From NCBI RefSeq assembly GCF_000497445.1, contig NZ_CM002285.1, positions 3,210,705 to 3,235,593 on the forward strand: 24,889 bases of DNA. The letters are read 5' to 3'. The position numbers and the translations under genes were made by a program. Source of the DNA: Streptomyces roseochromogenus subsp. oscitans DS 12.976 (GTDB lineage: Bacteria > Actinomycetota > Actinomycetes > Streptomycetales > Streptomycetaceae). Positions 22,437-24,889 of this stretch are shown here, piece by piece (position 1 is the first letter of the stretch; every line of letters starts with the position of its first letter). Below the pieces are notes generated by a model, which saw nothing but the letters and a program-made list of their open reading frames with translations, did no database searches and was not told where the DNA came from.

Positions 22437-23174
22437 TCAGGCCGCGAGGCCCAGCGCAGCCATCCGCTTGGTGTGCGCCTCAGTGATCCGCGAGAACATC
22501 CTCCCGACCTCCGCGAGATCGAACCCGTCGGCCACCCCGCCCACGAGCATCGTGGACAGCGCGTCACGGTCGGCGACCACCCGCTGGGACTGCGACAGCG
22601 CCTCCCCCATCAGCCGCCGCGCCCACAGCGCCAGCCGGCCGCCGACGCGCGGGTCGGCGTCGATGGCGGCCCGCACCTTCTCCACCGCGAACTCGGCGTG
22701 CCCGGTGTCGTCGAGAACGGCGAGAACCAGTTCCCGGGTGTCGGAGTCGAGCCGGGCCGCGACCTCCCGGTAGAAGTCGCTCGCGATCGAGTCGCCGACG
22801 TACGCCTTGACCAGGCCCTCCAGCCAGTCCGAGGGCGCGGTCTGCTTGTGGAAGCCGTCGAGCGCGGCGACGAACGGGTCCATGGCGGCCGTCGGCTCCT
22901 CGCCGATCTCGGTCAGCCGGTCCCGCAGCCGCTCGAAGTGGTGGAACTCGGCCGAGGCCATCTTCGCCAGCTCCGCCTTGTCCGCGAGGGTCGGCGCGAG
23001 CTTCGCGTCCTCCGCGAGCCGCTCGAACGCCGCCAGCTCCCCGTACGCGAGCGCGCCGAGCAGGTCCACGACGGCGGCGCGGTAGTGCGGGTCGGCGGAG
23101 GCCTGCGCCCAGTCCTGGGCGGCGACGCCCGTGGGCGCTGCGGAGTCGTTCTCAGGCTTGTCAGAGCTAGTCAT
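22437..23174 (-). CDS. Ferritin-like protein, MiaE_2-type
   Basis: This 245-residue four-helix-bundle protein starts at ATG 23174. Likely diiron ligands are spread over the helices: Glu46 (AYGELAAFE), Glu76-x-x-His79 (SAEFHHFE), an acidic residue in VGDSIASDFYRE (128-133) and His159 with Glu161 in DDTGHAEFAVEKV. The family is related by fold to the tRNA hydroxylase MiaE, but the actinobacterial branch is not shown to act on tRNA, so the reaction is open. No Shine-Dalgarno sequence is seen; TATTGT (23187-23182) lies seven bases before the ATG, consistent with a leaderless message. The frame is open far upstream, but the domain begins after this ATG. It is divergent from the helicase gene, an arrangement also found in mycobacteria (Rv3210c/Rv3211). 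Confidence 0.9.
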   Translation of the reverse strand: MTSSDKPENDSAAPTGVAAQDWAQASADPHYRAAVVDLLGALAYGELAAFERLAEDAKLAPTLADKAELAKMASAEFHHFERLRDRLTEIGEEPTAAMDPFVAALDGFHKQTAPSDWLEGLVKAYVGDSIASDFYREVAARLDSDTRELVLAVLDDTGHAEFAVEKVRAAIDADPRVGGRLALWARRLMGEALSQSQRVVADRDALSTMLVGGVADGFDLAEVGRMFSRITEAHTKRMAALGLAA

Positions 23175-23577
23175 GAGGCGCACAATAGTCCGCTCGCGCG
23201 GCCCCGGAAGGCCCTGGTGGATCAGTGTGACCACCATGACGTGACCAAATCGGCCATCGCATGTGCGTGAATCCGGGGTATGGTGGTAATGCGCCTGCCA
23301 GAGTGCGTCGACGGTGTTCGACGTCTCCCGACAGGGCGCACGCATGAGGATGCCCGGTCGGTGGCCCGATCGGCTCCGACCCGACAGCCCTCCCTGGTCG
23401 TACGACACAGTACGTACGCCGACCGGAGGGACCCTCAGCGGTACGAGCGCTAGAGCGTCGGCAGAGGTCCCGTGCTTTACGGCTTGCCCCAGTGGTTCGC
23501 CCGTACGGCAGCCGACGTCCCCGGCACGGTCCGTCATGACCCCCGCGCTCGCCTCGCACCGCGCACACAGAAGAGGC
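23175..23577. other. 403-base intergenic region between divergent ferritin-like and helicase genes
   Basis: No convincing gene is seen. The left end holds the candidate -10 box for the ferritin-like gene. TATGGT near 23279 is a possible -10 for the helicase. The most striking element is the imperfect hairpin at 23388-23430. A long leader before an RNA helicase is common and suggests RNA-level control. Confidence 0.6.
23388..23430 (+). promoter_or_regulatory. Imperfect hairpin in the helicase leader
   Basis: CCCTCC (23388-23393) pairs with GGAGGG (23425-23430), GGTCG (23396-23400) with CGACC (23420-23424) and TACG (23401-23404) with CGTA (23413-23416), separated by small bulges. It ends about 150 bases before the helicase start and may be a structured RNA element. 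Confidence 0.5.
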
Positions 23578-24889
23578 ATGACCCTGACTACGACGTTTCG
23601 AGAACTCGGAATCCTCCCCGAGACCGCCGAGGCCCTGGAGGCCGTCGGCATCATCAATCCCTTCCCCATCCAGGAGATGACGCTCCCCGTCGCCCTGTCC
23701 GGCACGGATGTCATCGGCCAGGCCAAGACCGGCACCGGCAAGACGCTGGGCTTCGGTCTTCCGCTCCTCGAGCGCGTCACCGTCCCCGCCGACGTGGAGG
23801 CCGGACGCGCCGCCCCCGAGGCCCTCACAGACGCCCCGCAGGCCCTCGTCGTCGTCCCCACACGCGAGCTGTGCACCCAGGTCACCAATGACCTGCTGAC
23901 GGCCGGCAAGGTCCGTAACGTGCGGGTGACCGCGATCTACGGCGGCCGGGCCTACGAGCCGCAGGTGGAGGCCCTGAAGAAGGGCGTCGACGTGGTCGTC
24001 GGCACCCCGGGCCGGCTGCTCGACCTCGCGGGCCAGAAGAAGCTGAACCTGAAGCACGTCAAGTGCCTGGTCCTCGACGAGGCCGACGAGATGCTCGACC
24101 TGGGCTTCCTGCCCGACGTCGAGAAGATCATCGACATGCTGCCCGTCAAGCGACAGACCATGCTGTTCTCGGCGACCATGCCGGGCGCGGTCATCGGGCT
24201 CGCGCGCCGCTACATGTCGCGGCCCACGCACATCCGCGCCACCGCGCCGGACGACCAGGGCGCGACGGTCGCGAACATCAAGCAGTTCGTGTACCGCGGT
24301 CACTCCATGGACAAGCCGGAGATGGTCGCCCGCATCCTGCAGGCCGACGGCCGCGGGCTGGCGATGATCTTCTGCCGTACCAAGCGCACGGCCGCCGACA
24401 TCGCCGAGCAGCTGCAGCGCCGCGGGTTCGCCTCCGGCGCGGTCCACGGCGACCTCGGCCAGGGCGCCCGCGAGCAGGCGCTGCGCGCCTTCCGCAACGG
24501 CAAGGTGGACGTCCTGGTCTGCACCGACGTGGCCGCGCGCGGCATCGACGTCGAGGGTGTGACCCACGTCATCAACTACCAGTCCCCGGAGGACGAGAAG
24601 ACGTACCTGCACCGCATCGGCCGTACGGGCCGCGCGGGCGCCAAGGGTACGGCGATCACGTTCGTCGACTGGGACGACATCCCGCGCTGGCAGCTGATCA
24701 ACAAGGCGCTGGAGCTGGGCTTCAACGACCCGGTGGAGACGTACTCGACGTCCCCGCACCTGTTCTCCGACCTCGGCATCCCGGCCGGCACGAAGGGCAT
24801 CCTGCCGCGCTCGGAGCGGACCCGTGCGGGTCTGCAGGCGGAGGAGCTGGAGGACCTCGGCGAGACCGGTGGCCGCGGTGCGCGCGGCC
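23578..24889 (+). CDS. DEAD-box ATP-dependent RNA helicase (partial, continues past the window)
   Basis: The first 437 codons of an RhlE/CsdA-like helicase are present. In order: Q motif around FRELGI...NPFPIQ (7-32), Walker A AKTGTGKT (49-56), PTREL, TPGR, DEAD in LVLDEADEMLD, SAT, then the second RecA domain with VCTDVAARGID and HRIGRTGRAG. All catalytic motifs are intact. Such enzymes unwind RNA duplexes and help ribosome assembly and mRNA decay, often under cold stress. Start ATG 23578 gives MTLTTTFRELG and has AAGAGG very close; an in-frame ATG at 23536 would add 14 residues. The C-terminus, normally basic and Gly/Arg-rich, begins at the window edge (GGRGARG). Confidence 0.95.
   Translation, partial: MTLTTTFRELGILPETAEALEAVGIINPFPIQEMTLPVALSGTDVIGQAKTGTGKTLGFGLPLLERVTVPADVEAGRAAPEALTDAPQALVVVPTRELCTQVTNDLLTAGKVRNVRVTAIYGGRAYEPQVEALKKGVDVVVGTPGRLLDLAGQKKLNLKHVKCLVLDEADEMLDLGFLPDVEKIIDMLPVKRQTMLFSATMPGAVIGLARRYMSRPTHIRATAPDDQGATVANIKQFVYRGHSMDKPEMVARILQADGRGLAMIFCRTKRTAADIAEQLQRRGFASGAVHGDLGQGAREQALRAFRNGKVDVLVCTDVAARGIDVEGVTHVINYQSPEDEKTYLHRIGRTGRAGAKGTAITFVDWDDIPRWQLINKALELGFNDPVETYSTSPHLFSDLGIPAGTKGILPRSERTRAGLQAEELEDLGETGGRGARG

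Noticed and set aside
23175..23909. Long N-terminal extension of the ferritin-like frame
   Set aside because: It runs antisense through the start of the helicase gene and the intergenic hairpin; the family domain starts after ATG 23174.
23167..24759. 530-residue minus frame across the helicase
   Set aside because: Antisense shadow of the DEAD-box gene, composed of Arg/His/Asp/Leu-rich sequence with no motif.

Overview
The window is high-GC actinobacterial DNA, almost certainly from a Streptomyces chromosome. The evidence is the strong G/C third-position bias, frequent GTG starts, ATGA/TGATG gene overlaps, an N-terminus starting MGRHSRRG on a secreted protein, and two copies of a GC-rich intergenic repeat that I recognise as widespread in streptomycetes. 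I see no phage, transposon, tRNA, rRNA or CRISPR array.

Layout, left to right. (1) 34-4809, + strand: a large membrane protein joining a degenerate kinase-like domain to a flippase-like LPG_synthase_TM domain, a secreted TAP-type alpha/beta-hydrolase lipoprotein, and a cold-shock protein. A strong convergent terminator follows at 4923-4962. (2) 4993-6171, - strand: MoeZ, an adenylyltransferase-rhodanese sulfur-transfer enzyme. (3) 6235-11696, - strand: a tightly overlapping block of a PelF-like glycosyltransferase, a multi-pass membrane protein, a small low-complexity ORF, an NAD-dependent sugar epimerase-type SDR and a spherulin-4-like glycosidase. This looks like a compact exopolysaccharide locus with parallels to Pel. 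(4) 11898-17570, - strand: a four-gene oligopeptide-type ABC importer. It is preceded by a clean sigma70-type promoter, an apparently leaderless 31-codon ORF with two Cys codons near its end, and a textbook intrinsic terminator before the first structural gene. This looks like an undescribed or little-described attenuation system. (5) 17591-20210, - strand: a membrane-anchored DUF3152 protein with a metzincin-type zinc motif, and an alpha/beta hydrolase. (6) 20466-22337, + strand: a small acidic protein, a TetR regulator, a DUF3107 protein and a small membrane protein. (7) 22437-23174, - strand: a ferritin-like MiaE_2 protein. (8) 23578-end, + strand: a DEAD-box RNA helicase cut by the window edge.

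The set helicase / ferritin-like / DUF3107 / TetR / DUF3152 / MoeZ matches, from memory, a conserved neighbourhood in mycobacteria (around Rv3206c-Rv3211). The ABC importer and polysaccharide block lie between DUF3152 and moeZ, so they look like lineage-specific additions to a conserved core. The points most worth following are the Cys leader/attenuator, the Pel-like locus with its coupled repeat ORF, the multi-site palindrome at 20318-20344, and the Streptomyces repeat lying inside the DUF3152 coding sequence.
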